Origin: Hypomesus transpacificus
Lineage: Eukaryota > Chordata > Actinopteri > Osmeriformes > Osmeridae
DNA: 64,000 nt
NCBI RefSeq assembly: GCF_021917145.1
Contig: NC_061065.1
Coordinates: 3,787,168 to 3,851,167, forward strand
Reading direction: 5' to 3'
In this document: piece by piece, positions 38,155 to 53,972 of the stretch
Layout of the letters: every line of letters begins with the position of its first letter
Numbering within the stretch: position 1 is the stretch's first letter
Notes under the pieces: model-generated
Seen by the model: the letters and a program-made list of their open reading frames with translations, nothing else
Told to the model about the DNA's origin: nothing
Databases searched by the model: none
Program-made: the position numbers and the translations under genes

Positions 38155-41100
38155 CCACAGAGAGTCAGACTAAAAGGTAGAGATGATGTGTAGTATGTTG
38201 ACATGGCACCTCTTCCATATCTAGTGTGACCCCTCAGCCCGGGTCCTGATATAAGATTATAAAGCTGGCACCCGGTCCACATTCCACACCTCTCACTGAC
38301 ATGCCGGGCACGAAGCCAGACAACACTCAACACACAGCTGTTCTGGACAGGCTGTGTGAGGAAGGTTGTATGTAATGAATCAGAACACCCCTTCCTTAAC
38401 AAGCCATCTCTCCGCATTAGCAAAGGAAAGAGTGTAACTGATGGCTATTACACTACAACACATACAAGTATAGACTTTCAGATGCACTGTGTTTGTTTTT
38501 GTCATGAACAAACTGGGGCCAAAATGTTTCATAAATATTGAATTTGGATGCAGTTTAAAATAGCACATCCAATATTCATATCTTTGTGCCTATTTCCTGA
38601 ATCTTTGGGCTGTTGTGAGACTTTGTGAACTCAAAACCCCCACATTAAAACATCACACTGAACAGTCTGATTTGACGCTCTGTAGCTTAGAGTACTGTGA
38701 GACAGTATTTTTCAAAGGTTTGTCTGAGAGAAAGGGTGAGATCAAACTACTGTATCTAATTTAGGCAGCATGTAAGGAAATATCCTTGTAAGTGCACACT
38801 GAGCTTGTATCGACTGAAAAACAATATTCTCAATGGCAGACAGGTCACAAATAGAGACATAATTGTGCAACTTTGCTGCAACCAGTGAAATACAGTATCA
38901 GTAGACTGACTTTCATCTGCTTCTCAAGACTGCAATGCTGCAAAACCGATTGGACCAAAGGCTGATTATTCACATAGGGAGGGCATATGCCCTGCGTTGT
39001 CAATCCATCATATGAGGAGAATAATGACAGAAAATTAAAATAAAGAGTTGGTTAAAATTGCCTTTAAGCAATATTAAAACGACAGAAACACAGACACTGA
39101 GGGAGCGTAAATGTTTACGCTGCCAACTCAGTTTACAGAACACGGCTGTAGGGACGAATTCAATTGACATTGATGGAATTCTTAATGATGGTGGCAAATC
39201 AATGTGTCTGTTTGATATGCAGAGGGAAGCCGGCAGAGGACTGGAAGGGGAAGTTAAAAGCCAGGGATGAGATCTTTCCTTCCTCTTCCCTAAGGTTTTC
39301 CCCTCCATGTTCTGGAAGTGTGTTGCAACAGTGACAGAGAGAAACAGGCTCAGCTTGTGCTGTAACACAAGCTTAGGTATACTCTTAGGCTGCTCTTGCG
39401 GGACGCTTGCATTTGGTTGGAGAGTTCTTAGGATGGCCAAATGTAATGGAATACAGGGAAGGAGATCAGAGGGCTGAGGGAGGGCTCAGCGTAGGGGAGG
39501 GTTGGATGATGTGGGGGGTAAAACAGGAGAGAATGGTGAGTTGACAACAAAGGAACCTGGAGAAGTTGAAGATATGAATGTGAGTCCAAACTAAGGTTTT
39601 GTATACCTTAGTGTTGACCTTTTTCAAGGTCGGAATTGTATCTTGCTGTAAGTCTTAACAATCCAGGAATTAATTCCTCCTTCCACCAGCCAGCCATCTG
39701 TTTAAAGAGCGCCCCAGTGTAGAGAAGTGGAACATGTGGGAGGAGAGACAGAGGTCAAAACAAACAGGTAGAGTTGGTTAGTATGTGCATTTTCCAAGCA
39801 ATAAATACATTCCCTCAGTCCATATTTAACGTTTTCATGAATATACATGCATGTGTTTTTACTTAGAAGCAGCTCATTAATGTATGCAACTCCTTGCAGA
39901 GCACAGAGCAAGACAGATGGGGAAGAAACTATTTTTGTGAAACTATGTTTCAAGTTAACATGTACATATGTGCTATTATTTCCACATATATTCCTTTAAC
40001 TAATCATGACATTTGTAAATCCTCTTCAACACACCATCATCAGTTAAAACCTACATTTGTCAGAAAACCAAAACTAAAAATATTTTAAGCAAAGAGTACA
40101 AAAATTGTGGGTTTCAGTGTGAGTCATGAAGAAGCGTTAGTCCTATATGGCAATGAGGCAATGGCTTCCACCCAGCGATTAGTCAAATAAGTACAGTGTG
40201 AAAGATTTTCTAAGTTGGCTCAAGCAGGAGGGATTACTTGAATCATAAAAAATAAGCTTGGCCTCATGAACTAATAGGATCATTCAGAATTCTTAAATAT
40301 CTAATTTTCAAGAAGCAAAGTTCAAAGCCAAAGTCGGAGTCAAGAAGTTCACCCAAAGTAAGTATTACAAGCAACTGCTGTACAGCATGAATAATATACA
40401 TAATTGATGCCTCCTCTTGATCACAATAAACACGATAATATTGAATTAGTAATTCAACTTTATGATTTTATTATGCAGCGTGTCTAAATGTTTTGACACT
40501 TTTCTTTTTCCTCAGTTTTACTGCAACCAACATACCATACAGCAGGCAAATCATTGCGTTTTTTTCCCTGCCATGTGCCAAATCGCATCGTAGTTATTCC
40601 GGACCATGACCCCAGTCTCCCCCTCCCCCAGTCCTGTTGCCTGACCATTTGTACCAGGAAACAGAGACCAACTGACACATGCTCAAACACAGCATGTGGG
40701 TGGGATTATGCAAAAGGACTATAATGATATCAGTGGTGGGGATCAAACTTGGTGTGATTGCTACCATTATGAGAAACCATATCCATGTAGTGCAAAGAAC
40801 GCTTCTATTCCTGATATGGTAGACTGGTGATGAAGCATGAGAAGGGCATTCTTCTGAGAATGAGTCAGTGGATTTGCAAGAAGAGAAAGGATCTCGTAAC
40901 CAACCCAAAAAATGTGTTTACATTCCACCCTTTCATACTGACAGATTCTGTTTTTTGGTTATTAAAATTATTGGTCATCAGGTAGCGCAGCTTTTTGTTT
41001 CACAGGAGACCACTGCACTGGTCAGTCATTAGTGAGCAGATACAGTATGTGGTTATGACAGTGGTGCGTGTTGGAACATGGGAGCTAGCCCATGGTAGCC

Positions 41101-41713
41101 TATAGGACTAATGGACCCATCACATGGGAGAGGTGAGGCGTTGCTGCCCTCTGAATGAATAATCCCTGAAAAAGTATGGAAAAAACGACATTTTTTTCAT
41201 TCTGTATGTCATTTACATACGGTACATTACATTGCGCAAAGCCAAGTAAATAAAAAAAAATATTAATAAAAATAATAATAATAATTCAAAACTATTGGAA
41301 CCAACTCAGAAAATATTAAATTGGATTTTACATATTTTGGTGTAGGATTAATCTTAATTAAAACAGTGAATCATATTTTACAAAAAATAATTGACCAATA
41401 AATTAAATATATAACATTTTTTATATTAATGGATGACCATGAACCTTGCCAGCCTACACCACTCAAATTGATCAAGGAACAGTTTGTGATTAGCACTCTC
41501 CTATGAGTGGGTTCATAGTGTTACTTAATAAACACAATCTTGACGTCACTATCTTTATCATTACAAAAGCATCGTTAGTGTGGATCCTCGAAGTTACATA
41601 GTCAATTCCACATAGTGGAAGACGTGCTCGTGAAACTTGATACATCAAATGACATCCGTCTTTATTTCTGTACTCCCATTGATGTGTAATTGTGGAATAC
41701 CGTATGGCCTATA

Positions 41714-41906
41714 CAGCTGTTACAAGCCACCCGCTCTGCGCGGCACTCCATCCATACATGGGCCTTTTGGTTCCCGAGTCATTGCGCACGTATCTCCCCT
41801 CCTCTTCGCGCCCCTTCCATTCATGGCTTCTCCATTCTCATGGCCTAGGGGCTTCCAAAAATGGCAAAGGGGGTTGTCTAGAGTGGACGCGCTTGCAGAG
41901 TATAAA
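41714..41906 (+). promoter_or_regulatory. actc1: actc1 proximal promoter
   Basis: In order: E-box CAGCTG at 41714-41719; CArG-like CCATACATGG at 41752-41761 and CCATTCATGG at about 41818-41827 (each 9 of 10 to CCW6GG); a perfect CArG box CCAAAAATGG at 41855-41864; and TATA box TATAAAT from 41901. Serum response factor binding to CArG boxes, with E-box factors, is the established mode of muscle actin control. Start of transcription is expected near 41930. Confidence 0.75.
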
Positions 41907-41929
41907 TTGCAGTCTTCCTTTTGCACTCT

Positions 41930-44344
<2,415 letters not shown>

Positions 44345-44556
44345 ACTGCAGCCTCTCTTCCCCATGACTCCTCCCTTTGCTGCCCTAATGGATTCACTGA
44401 CTCTTCACATTACCTCCGCCTATGGATATGGATACAGAGATACAGATCCATGCAGCCTCTCCTTAAACATTTACATTTTGTACAGTTTGTTTATTACATA
44501 TGTGGTGATTTATTGCATCGTGAAGATAATGATACTTGAATTTGTATTGGTTTGTA

Positions 44557-44562
44557 AATAAA
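44557..44562 (+). terminator. actc1: actc1 poly(A) signal
   Basis: Canonical AATAAA 213 nt after the actc1 stop codon, giving a 3' UTR of about 240 nt. Confidence 0.75.
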
Positions 44563-44599
44563 CAAGACCTGGTTACTTGCACACAAGAGTATTGATGAG

Positions 44600-45621
44600 T
44601 TCACAATATAAATTCAATGTAGACTATCCTATTATTCTCAGATGCACGTTGTAGACTTCATGATAGACTGATAACGCAGGGCAGGGCATAGTACGGTAGT
44701 CCTTAAACACACATATAAATTTGGACATGATATGATTGAAATAAATACTACGGGGCAAGCATCCAAGTTGCTTCTATCTTTAGACGCTCTAAGGCCACCC
44801 CTTAAAGCGATTACTCAATTGTGATCGTGCACTCACGTTCAAGTTTATCCAAGGAATTATCAGCACAGCCTATCAAATAAACAAATGCTTTGGGCTTTGA
44901 TGATGAAGCCCAATTTGTTTGTCCGACTAGGAGCTGTCTTTAGGCTGCCGTCGCACTGGAATTTGATATAAATCGACGGAGAGAGGTCGGGAGGCTGTCT
45001 AGACTTTGGTGTGCAACTTGCTCCAGTAATAATCCTTATAGTTTCAGCCTCTCTCTTTCAGGCACAATGTAGGCCTACAGTTAGGGTCCTCTGCTTCTGG
45101 CGTGTTTTGTAGTAGTGTGGGAGGCTATTAATTAAAATACTCAAAATTTACATGTATCCATTTAAATTATTTAATTTCTACAGGTAAATATCCCAGGTCT
45201 CCAGAACAGGAATAGAGAGAAGACTGTAATGGAACTACATAAACTGTCCGTCTCTATCCACCAACCTGTCTGCACGTGACACAGGAGGAGTCTACTTAAA
45301 GCAGGATTAGCGCTCGCTCAACGTTCTACTCAACTGCCTCCATTCAAGCATCGCGCGACCTACTGTACGGCGCGCACGATCGAAAATCGTGATTTCTTCT
45401 TATCAGCACTTCAGCCTCGCGCAAGCAAAAGTGCTTGTGTTGTCGAATGAGCTTTTAGCAGAGGCGTAGAAGGCAGGAGGGCAGGAGCGCAGCAGGAGTG
45501 GCGCGCTATCAATGCATTCACCAGACAACATCGGAGCCTTCAGGAATAAAGACGGGAAACAGTAGATTCCACAGGAATTTTGCACAGTGCACAGAGTGCC
45601 ATCGTCTCCGAATGATCAACC
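44600..45621 (+). promoter_or_regulatory. gjd2: actc1-gjd2 spacer, gjd2 promoter and 5' UTR
   Basis: Only about 1.06 kb separates the actc1 poly(A) signal from the gjd2 start codon, so the gjd2 promoter and leader must lie here or within actc1. No TATA box stands out. The 45300-45500 part is richer in CpG (GCGCTCGCTC, GGCGCGCACGATCG) and is the likeliest start region. No other gene is seen. Confidence 0.5.
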
Positions 45622-46949
45622 ATGGGGGAGTGGACAATATTAGAGCGTCTCTTGGAGGCTGCTGTCCAGCAGCACTCTACTATGATCGGAAGGTAAGAAG
45701 GAGAGCTGCAGACACTTGTAAAAAGTCTTACCAAGAGTTTAGGGTTTTAATCAAGTGTTGAAAGCATTAAAACACGAAGCAGCTGTTCTTAAATACTTAA
45801 ATCCCATACGTAAAACACACACAAATAAATCACACACTGCATGTCTTGTGATAAATTGCTGACAAGCAAAAATGTTAACGTGTTTACTTCGTATTTAGCC
45901 GGACATGAGGTTAAATGATTGGTAGGGCTTTCACAGGGATAGTTGGTGGATTCAGCACCGGACAGCTCCCAAACATCCATTACCCTACAAGTAGACATCA
46001 TACAATTAAATAATTTAATCTGTGTTTGTGAATATACTTATATCGACGCTACAGATTTGCTCAAAAGGCCTGCATTTATTTTTACGCATTTTTGTTTACT
46101 TTTAGGATCTTGCTAACTGTGGTGGTGATCTTCCGGATTCTGATTGTAGCTATAGTTGGAGAGACTGTCTATGACGACGAGCAGTCCATGTTCGTGTGTA
46201 ACACTTTGCAACCAGGATGCAACCAGGCGTGTTACGACAAGGCATTCCCCATCTCCCATATCAGATATTGGGTATTTCAGATAATCATGGTGTGCTGTCC
46301 TAGCCTCTGCTTCATCACATACTCTGTGCACCAGTCTGCCAAGCAGAAGGAGCGGAGGTTCTCCACGGTGTACCTCTCCCTAGACAAGGACCAGGATTCC
46401 ATGAAGAGAGACGACAGCAAAAAAATTAAAAACACCATCATTAACGGAGTACTTCAGAACACAGAAAACTCCACGAAAGAAGCGGAGCCTGACTGTTTGG
46501 ATTCGAAGGACATTCCGAATTCGGCCATGAGAACTACTAAGTCTAAAATGAGGCGACAAGAGGGCATCTCAAGATTTTACATCATCCAAGTGGTTTTCAG
46601 AAATGCGTTAGAAATAGGGTTTTTGGTGGGTCAATATTTCCTGTATGGATTTAATGTCCCTGCAGTGTATGAGTGTGATCGATATCCCTGTATCAAAGAT
46701 GTTGAATGCTATGTTTCAAGACCAACCGAGAAGACCGTGTTTCTGGTCTTCATGTTTGCGGTCAGTGGCGTATGTGTTCTTCTAAACTTGGCTGAACTCA
46801 ATCACCTTGGCTGGAGGAAGATCAAAACTGCTGTGAGAGGTGTGCAGGCGAGAAGGAAGTCAATCTATGAAATCCGCAACAAAGATTTGCCAAGGATGAG
46901 CATGCCCAACTTCGGTCGCACTCAGTCGAGTGACTCTGCGTATGTGTAG
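45622..46949 (+). CDS. gjd2: Gap junction delta-2 protein (connexin 35/36), 304 aa
   Basis: Two coding exons, 45622-45692 and 46106-46949, split within codon 24, the position typical of Cx36-type genes. The product starts [20 protein letters not shown]. Membrane segments are roughly residues 25-42, 77-98, 181-206 and 234-257. Extracellular-loop cysteines follow the connexin patterns CX6CX3C (55, 62, 66) and CX4CX5C (214, 219, 225). The PKA-type sites RRFS (Ser110) and RRKS (Ser276) sit exactly where fish Cx35 is known to be phosphorylated, and the C-terminal SAYV is the PDZ ligand for ZO-1. It forms electrical synapses between neurons. The cytoplasmic loop lacks the glycine-rich insert of the 321-aa human protein, as in other fish Cx35. 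The paralogue (gjd2a or gjd2b) is not resolved. Confidence 0.96.
45951..45969 (+). promoter_or_regulatory. gjd2: RE1/NRSE-like element with compressed spacing
   Basis: TTCAGCACCGGACAGCTCC in the gjd2 intron. Compared with the RE1 consensus, the left half TTCAGCACC is perfect and the right half GGACAGCgCC has one change, but the two bases normally between them are missing. REST/NRSF control of Cx36 has been reported in mammals. The shortened spacer makes binding uncertain. Confidence 0.5.
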
Positions 46950-48080
46950 CTTAACGCCCAGTAGCTGAAAGTGAAGGGAGACATGGGACCCTTTTACAAA
47001 TAATTCGGTATCTATTTATGAGGAATGTGGTGGACAGTGTATCTCACCGACCTCAGTGATGAAGTGGGAGGGGTAGCGATTTAATTAGTCTTTAAAGGAC
47101 AACTAAAACAGACCAAACATTTGTTTATCATATTTATGAGAAGGCACTGATGCAACTTTTATTATCATTTATATATTATAAAGTGCTTCTTAAAAGCAGA
47201 AGCTAGCCTCTAATCAACGTTTTCTTATAGTCTAAGGTATAAATACTTGCACTAAATATGAATACAGCGAGCCAAAAAGAAGGCCTATCCGGTGTGTGCT
47301 GTGAACGGTGTTTTTACGACATTCCATTGGTTTTTCAACACCTCAAACTACCATAGCAATGAAATACATCATCAGGCAATTTGGGAGACACGTTTAAGAC
47401 TAATTATAGCCTACAGATTAAGTAATTAATTCAGTTAATTAATTCCTGTATTATGTCAATCATTTCATCTCTTTGCTGTTAGATTTATTACATAAACAAT
47501 TGTCGATGTATTGGTTGCCTGCGCTAGCACCACTGTCCTTAACCTAAACGATCACTCTATCTTAGCTTGCTGTGCAGCAGAGTACGACTTTCGAAACGTG
47601 CTGCAGACGGCTGTGATCTGTCTTTTCTTCTTTTCACCCAAGCGCCCACTGCTATTGTTTGTTAAATATATTTATTGATTTTGTGTCATCAAGTGCCATA
47701 CATGTACATAAATATACACATGATATATAGATATATATATATAGAATATTATAACCTTCATCCTCAGAAATGCATATTTCAAATACAAATACCTGTTGCA
47801 GATTTTGATGCTGTCATCCTCTTCTATTTGAACAACAGTGGTTTATATGGAAATGGTATGCTACTAATATTGTCATCTATGATTTTATTTAGCAACACAA
47901 ACAATCAAACAAACAACCATAGTGTATTCAAGATATATTGGTCATGATTAAATTTACAGTGCAAATTTGATTACAGGCAATAAATGCCAGTGGTGCTACC
48001 AGTTTCCAAATGAAACTTCATTTGAACTCCATCATTGTCGAAACACCCTGAATGGTGAAAAAGTCTCAAATAAAAATGAA
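46950..48080 (+). other. gjd2: gjd2 3' UTR
   Basis: AT-rich non-coding sequence after the gjd2 stop, including a short AT repeat (47725-47742) and a near PBX-MEIS site on the minus strand (TGATTGACAT, near 47453-47462). AATAAA occurs at 47979-47984 and 48069-48074, suggesting a 3' UTR of about 1.0-1.1 kb. Confidence 0.55.
47979..47984 (+). terminator. gjd2: Candidate gjd2 poly(A) signal
   Basis: Canonical AATAAA; a second one 90 nt downstream (48069-48074) is an alternative. Confidence 0.5.
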
Positions 48081-48512
48081 ATTCATGTATATAATAGCCT
48101 ATATGTGTGATGCGTGATTTTAATGGTCATATCATATTGTGTCCATGTTGAACATTTTGATCATATGGCAAGTTTGACCTCAAACCCACACTGAGACCAA
48201 GGTTGTGTGTATATGCAGTCATCTGTATCAGTTCAACAGACACATTAAGAATCAAAAACAAAAACCCGACTCCAGTAACACAGTGCAGACTCAGTCCGCT
48301 TATCTGTCACTGTTTCTTCTGCAACCCAGGGGGTGGCAGCCATATTTGCATCCGACCCATTCCTCTGCTTCATCCTCTTGTTTGCGGCTGCAGATGCAGC
48401 CCAGGTTCACTCAGACAGGAAGCCGAGGTCGCCTGCACTTCCTCAAGGTCACTGAGAAAGTGCTGAATACCACGCCCTTGAGAGTGCTCCCCAGCTGACC
48501 AGCCAGGATGCA

Positions 48513-48578
48513 AGTGTGTGCGTTTGTGTGTGTATGTGTGTGTGTGGGTGTGTCAGTGTGCTGGGTGTGTGGGTGTAA
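48513..48578. repeat. (TG)n microsatellite, degenerate
   Basis: TG-rich array with C, A and GG interruptions. Confidence 0.85.
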
Positions 48579-51262
48579 GAGGGGATATGGACAGGTGTTG
48601 CTGCCAAGATGACTCTGCAACTCCAAGAAGAAAAATCGAAGAGCGAAGACCCTGACAGATCAATCTCAAACTCAGCAGGGACCTGAGATTCTCCTCTCCA
48701 ACAGAAAACATACTCCGCTCTGCTGGCTGGCAGCTCCATCCTCCTTCCTTTCCCTCTCCTCGTCTACCTGTCCTTGCTGGTTTCATTTCGATGTATGCTG
48801 TAGTTTTGTCTCCCATCCTCCTGTGCTGGGCTACCTGCTGGGGTTTCACCACAGAACCTCCATGCTAATGAGGCAGTTTCAGAGTAGGAATGCTAATTCA
48901 GAGGTGGAGAAGGGGTGACTCATGTTCTGATCTAAGACACACATTCTAAAAGAGAAGTGAGACTTATATCTGCAGAACCAGAGAGCCATGGTTTAGATTA
49001 CAGCTTCAATTTTTCCTACGATTGGGGATTTCTAATATTTCCCTTTATGACCTCCATGAGAAGCCATCAGACAAGACATGGCAGGGATGGATTGGTAGCA
49101 TTACACTATAAGAAAAAGTATAACAAAAAATAGCTACTGTCAACCACATGTATTATATGAAGGTACACACACAGACTTTATTGTTGCTTTTGAAAACAGA
49201 TTGCTTATGTAAAACTAACATTACAATATATGTAAATATCAACATTAATTCCAATGCATCTCATCCATAATGTATTGTCCCTTGACTGCTTTTCAACAGA
49301 ACAATACATTTAGCTAGATCGGCAAGGCCACTTTTAGCGGCAAAGCTATAAAAAAATGAAACATTGAAAGCTCTTGTGATTGTACAGAGCCAGTGTTTGT
49401 TTCCATTACCGTTGGCCAGTGTGTGTTTTCCCTGGAGAATACACACGCTGCAGTAAGAACCACTCAGAGCTTCCTCCGATACCTAACCTCACACCATAAA
49501 TATTCATATCAAACTCGCTTACAGCGTACATATATGATCAATGACCTGTCTCTCAAAGTAGCCTTGGCAGAAAACATATGAATAGGCTCTTCTGAAACAA
49601 ACGGTTGCCCTCACTCAAGTCTCTGTTTGGAAACAAGTATGTTCTCTTTTTTCCTTTGTTTCTTGTTTCATAAAATCATTTTCATTCGCATATCCTGAAC
49701 CATACAAGTTTTCTTTGGGAGTCCATGGCATCATACACATCTCACAGACATGACATGCAGTATTCTCACAGATGCAGTCATCTCATAGACTCTCTTCATT
49801 ACACTGCATGGCACATTTCCTTGATAATTCCTTTTGACAGATGTATGAACACACATCAAAGGGAACATGAGGCCTCCTCCTATATCCACAGCGCTCTGTC
49901 TTTCACCTCCACCTGCTTGTCTCTATTCTGGAAGAGGAAAAGAGGGCAGATTATGGCTTCAAAGCATCCAGGCAGCCATGGGAAACAGAGAGCGATGTGA
50001 TGAGGAGTGTTGGAGGCCTGTTCACGTTCAGTGAGACCCCACTCCTCTGGAATAGGAGCTGGACGACAGGAAAACACTCCACAATAGCAACACAAAGGAT
50101 CCATATTCATGAGACCCTCTTTTTATTTGTCTGATTGTGTGAGGATATTTCTGTAAAAAAGGAAAGGCGACAGATTTGGGGCGAGCGGGAGCGTATCTTA
50201 CGAGTTCTACGAGGTGAGGGCTTGAATTGTCGCTCCGCATTGATTCACACGCTCTGTGTGAGTTCACACTCTGTTTGAAAGTGAGCAGGGGCATCTCCGT
50301 GCATCAGCATCACATCTGAGAGCTTCAAAGAGCCAGTGATGGGCAGTGAGAGGAGATGTTCAAGGAAAAAGAGAGTGAGAGAGTGAAAGAGAGAGGTGGT
50401 GCAGCTCTACCAGGGCTTTTCCATATGTGGGCACAGTGCCCACTGGACTCATTTTCCAGGATGTGGGCCCCATGCCTGTATCATTAAGGCTTTATGAGGT
50501 CAGAGGGCCCAACAGAGCAGCAGAACACCAGGAGTAGAAGCAGAGACGTTAATGACTCATGCCATCTCAGGAAAATCAAACCCTGTCATCTCCTGCTCAC
50601 CCATGGTGTCAGCCCAGCTGCCAGCAGAGCACACCACCAGCCCTTCCTGTCTGATCCGGCGGCCACGTGTGTCTTTTACTTTGAGCAGGACGTGGCCGCT
50701 CCTGGAATAAGAAGCAAGCTCATCAGAATCCGACTTAAATTTCCCTTAGGTTCGGGTAGGAAGTGCTGTGAAAGCAGCGACAGTGTTTTGGTGCTGTCAA
50801 CACTTTCGTTTCAGGCTCTGAATCCAGCGTTGCGGAATTACTGTCACTCAAACGCAGACATGATAGCCAGCCCAGAGCTTTTTAAATACTGAGGAGCATC
50901 ACAGCGGCTGGACTGCAGCGTATGTGATAAAGTCATTAAAGAATTAGTCAAACTCTCGCTGCCAAGCTCTTTATAAACAAACTCTTGTAATTGCAGATGT
51001 AGTCTGACATAAAAAAGAACGGACAGATTTCTTTCCAAGTTCAAAGAGAGAAGGAAGCCAGTCGCCGTGGGTGGGATCACTTGGATCAATGGCAAGAACA
51101 TGTGATAGAGGAAAACCTCATTAGATTCCCACAGTCTCATCTGGGCTTAAACTTGACTTCCCCCAAAACAAAGGACTTGCTGCCAGCCAAAGAGCAACCT
51201 ACTGTGTCTGGCCTCCCAAGAGCTTCATCCTCACCGCCGGCCTGTCTGTTTGCCTGACTGCT

Positions 51263-51384
51263 GAGGGGTATTTGGGTCGTGTGGAGGGATAGTATATGAG
51301 GGGTATTTGGGCCGTGTAGGGGGATAGTATATGAGGGGTATTTGGGTCGTGTAGGGGGATATATGAGGGGTATTTGGGTCGTGT
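51263..51384. repeat. 35-bp minisatellite, about 3.5 units
   Basis: Units beginning GAGGGGTATTTGGG start at 51263, 51298, 51333 and 51365; the third is shortened by 3 bp and the fourth is partial. Units differ at only one to three positions, so the array is young. Confidence 0.9.
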
Positions 51385-52526
51385 TGTGACCCTAACGTGT
51401 CCCATCCAGTCTGTCCTTATGGGGGACAGGAGGGTTTTTTTGATGGCATTGACATTACCTATCCCCTTTGATTTAAATTCAGTCAGTGATCTCTCTCTCT
51501 CTTTCTCTCTGTCTCTGTCTCTCTGTCTGTATCCCTCGCTCTCACTTTCTCTCTCATCCTCTAACTTGCTCTTACTGTAGTTCATCATGGCATGGGTGTG
51601 TTTGGCTGCAAGTCCTATCAGTGATCATGTGTGGTGTTAGGCCATCTAAACAAAACATTTCAGAATTCTTCACATCCTTCAGGTGGGAGGAAGGAACCAT
51701 TTCAAAACCATTCCCTGAATGTGCTGATCTAAAGAAGGTATGTAAAGTGTAGCTTACACCTCAAGCCCAAGCAACCCGGTCAGGTATGGATTGTCCCCAA
51801 GGTTCACAAGGCTTAGGTAAGGAGCGAGAGGGAGAGAATGAGATGAGAGGGAGATCGAGGGAGATGAGGGGGAGGGGCTCCAGACATGAGAAGAGAGGGG
51901 GTGAGAAAGTGCAAGAGGCAGGCAGACGGACCCATCCATGAATATCGACAAGTTTGCGGAGATCATTAGGTCTGGCTAATTAGCTTAACAGCCTAATTAG
52001 TAAAAATAATAAGGTAGAAGAAAAAAAAAATTATGATTGACCAAAAAATAACCCCAGTCCTTAATCAAATAAAAAATTATGCATTAAGATTAACCACACA
52101 AAAAAAATGTTTTAGTTGATTTTCCCCTTGTGGTGGGAATTCACTTGCTGGAGTAACTATGGTTGCAGCATTTCTGAGCTGTCTAGTCAGACGCTATGAA
52201 GTTCTCAAAGTTGCCACCGCAGGTGAGAAAAGAACAGGTGTTATCTTAGCAGGGAGAGAGCTGCTAATGAACAGAGGCCTCTATCTGTCAAGCAGGATAT
52301 TTCACAGAGCAGAGAACAGTGCTACCTCTCTGTACTCACCAAACATCACTCGCCGAGAATCTGCACAGCAACTTCAAGTGTTGTATGTGTGAGTCCTCCT
52401 CACACATGAAAAACAAGTCATGGGAAACCATCTTGTTCAGACACTATTGCCCTAATATCAGACAGTCATTACATCTCTCAAATATCTGTCTGAGAGGGAG
52501 TGTACTTGGTTTGGGATTTGTGTGAA

Positions 52527-52548
52527 CCCCCCCCCCCCCCCCCCCCCC
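52527..52548. repeat. Poly-C tract, 22 nt
   Basis: Uninterrupted C run. Confidence 0.95.
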
Positions 52549-53112
52549 TCCCGATATCATCTGCCCAGGCCTGTCCTTGTGTTCACCCTCATTTCTAACC
52601 ATAATCCCACAACATCCGTCAGCATGCATGAACACAGTCACACGACCACCATCCACAATGCGCACACACTTCAGTATGCAAATATACATGTACATAGGCA
52701 TACACACACATAACACACACATCCACTGATACAAATAATTTAAACTCACACAGCCCAGATTGATTCATGTCAAAATAGGTGCTGTGTCTATGCATGAATC
52801 ATAGTCATTTCACAATTGGGATATCTTGACAGCAAGCGTGCTACAGAGCCCAGCGGTCAGAGAGCGGTCAGCCCCTCATTTAGACGCTCATCCTTTCAAC
52901 ACTCTGCTCTAACCCTTCCCTTACCTAAAAATCCTTTTGTCATGTCTACATCCCAAATCCGTTTTTGTGTTCCCAGATTAAATTGACTTGGATTGAACAT
53001 TTTGCTGAGTGCCTTCCGATCGGTAATAAAGTCATATCCTCAAAATCGCTGATTACTTTGAACCAGCAGGGTGTAATAGAGGGAGGGTTTCTCTCCCGCC
53101 CCTCCCCTCCCA

Positions 53113-53134
53113 CCCCCCCCCCCCCCCCCCCCCC
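53113..53134. repeat. Poly-C tract, 22 nt
   Basis: Uninterrupted C run, about 580 bp from the previous one and of equal length. Confidence 0.95.
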
Positions 53135-53972
53135 TCTCTGTGCCCTCGCTGCTCTGTGGCAGGGTGGGGATACGGTTTCCACGGTGTCACTGGGAAGACA
53201 CACTGGTGTCCAGTTACGGATGCTCTGCCTGTCTCTGCGACCTCAGAGTCTCTGGCTGTGCAGGCTCGGTGACCTCTACAGCATCCAGCGCCCACCACAG
53301 GAGGGAGAGGGTGGGAAGCGTCTTTTTCAGTCCAAGGCTATTTAAAGATCCACTCACAAACAAACACTAATCCTGTGCACACACGCATATATATATCATA
53401 AATGCTTGCGCATGCATTCAATATAGACACACACACATTCACACACACTGCACACGCATTGAGCTTGATAGAGACAGGTATTTCCAAGAAGCCAAAGAGG
53501 GGTTTAGATAGCTGTAATCCCAATTTACTCTACGTCCTAAATGGATTAGTGATCAGAGGATCCCTCCATATAGAAGCCATCTACTCAGTTACTAAGCCAC
53601 ATATAGGCACACCCATAAAACATCATGTATTCACATACCACACAAATCCAATTGCAACGGCTAAAACACTGTTAACTCCACATTATGTGCATGTTGTATG
53701 CGAAGGAAAAGCAAAAGAGTGTAGTTTGCACTGTATCAAGTTGCTCAAAGGTTGGGTGTGAATTTGAGGGGCATCAAGACGAATGTATGACAAGTGGGCT
53801 GAGGGTGGTGACAGTGGTGGTGACAGTGACAGAGTGTGACAGAGAGGGGATCGGTCCTCCTGTACTCCTCCTGCACACGAACAGCTCTCTGTCAGCCAGG
53901 CAGGCCGTCACTCTGGTGTCAGCTGGCCCTCAGCTCTTCTGCCTGTCTAAGCGTAGTGTGCATCTGAGTTAA

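Noticed and set aside
41144..41153. CTCF-like CTGCCCTCTG upstream of actc1
   Set aside because: Only the central ten positions match; the flank does not, so it is too weak to annotate.
46092..46105. Start of the connexin at a methionine just before exon 2
   Set aside because: These bases are the 3' end of the intron (polypyrimidine tract and acceptor); the true N-terminus [11 protein letters not shown] is in exon 1 at 45622.
50494..50892. 132-aa plus-strand frame
   Set aside because: No similarity I recognise, no repeat domain and no splice context; consistent with chance.
51263..51384. Possible CRISPR-like array
   Set aside because: The units are contiguous with no unique spacers, and the genome is eukaryotic; it is a minisatellite.
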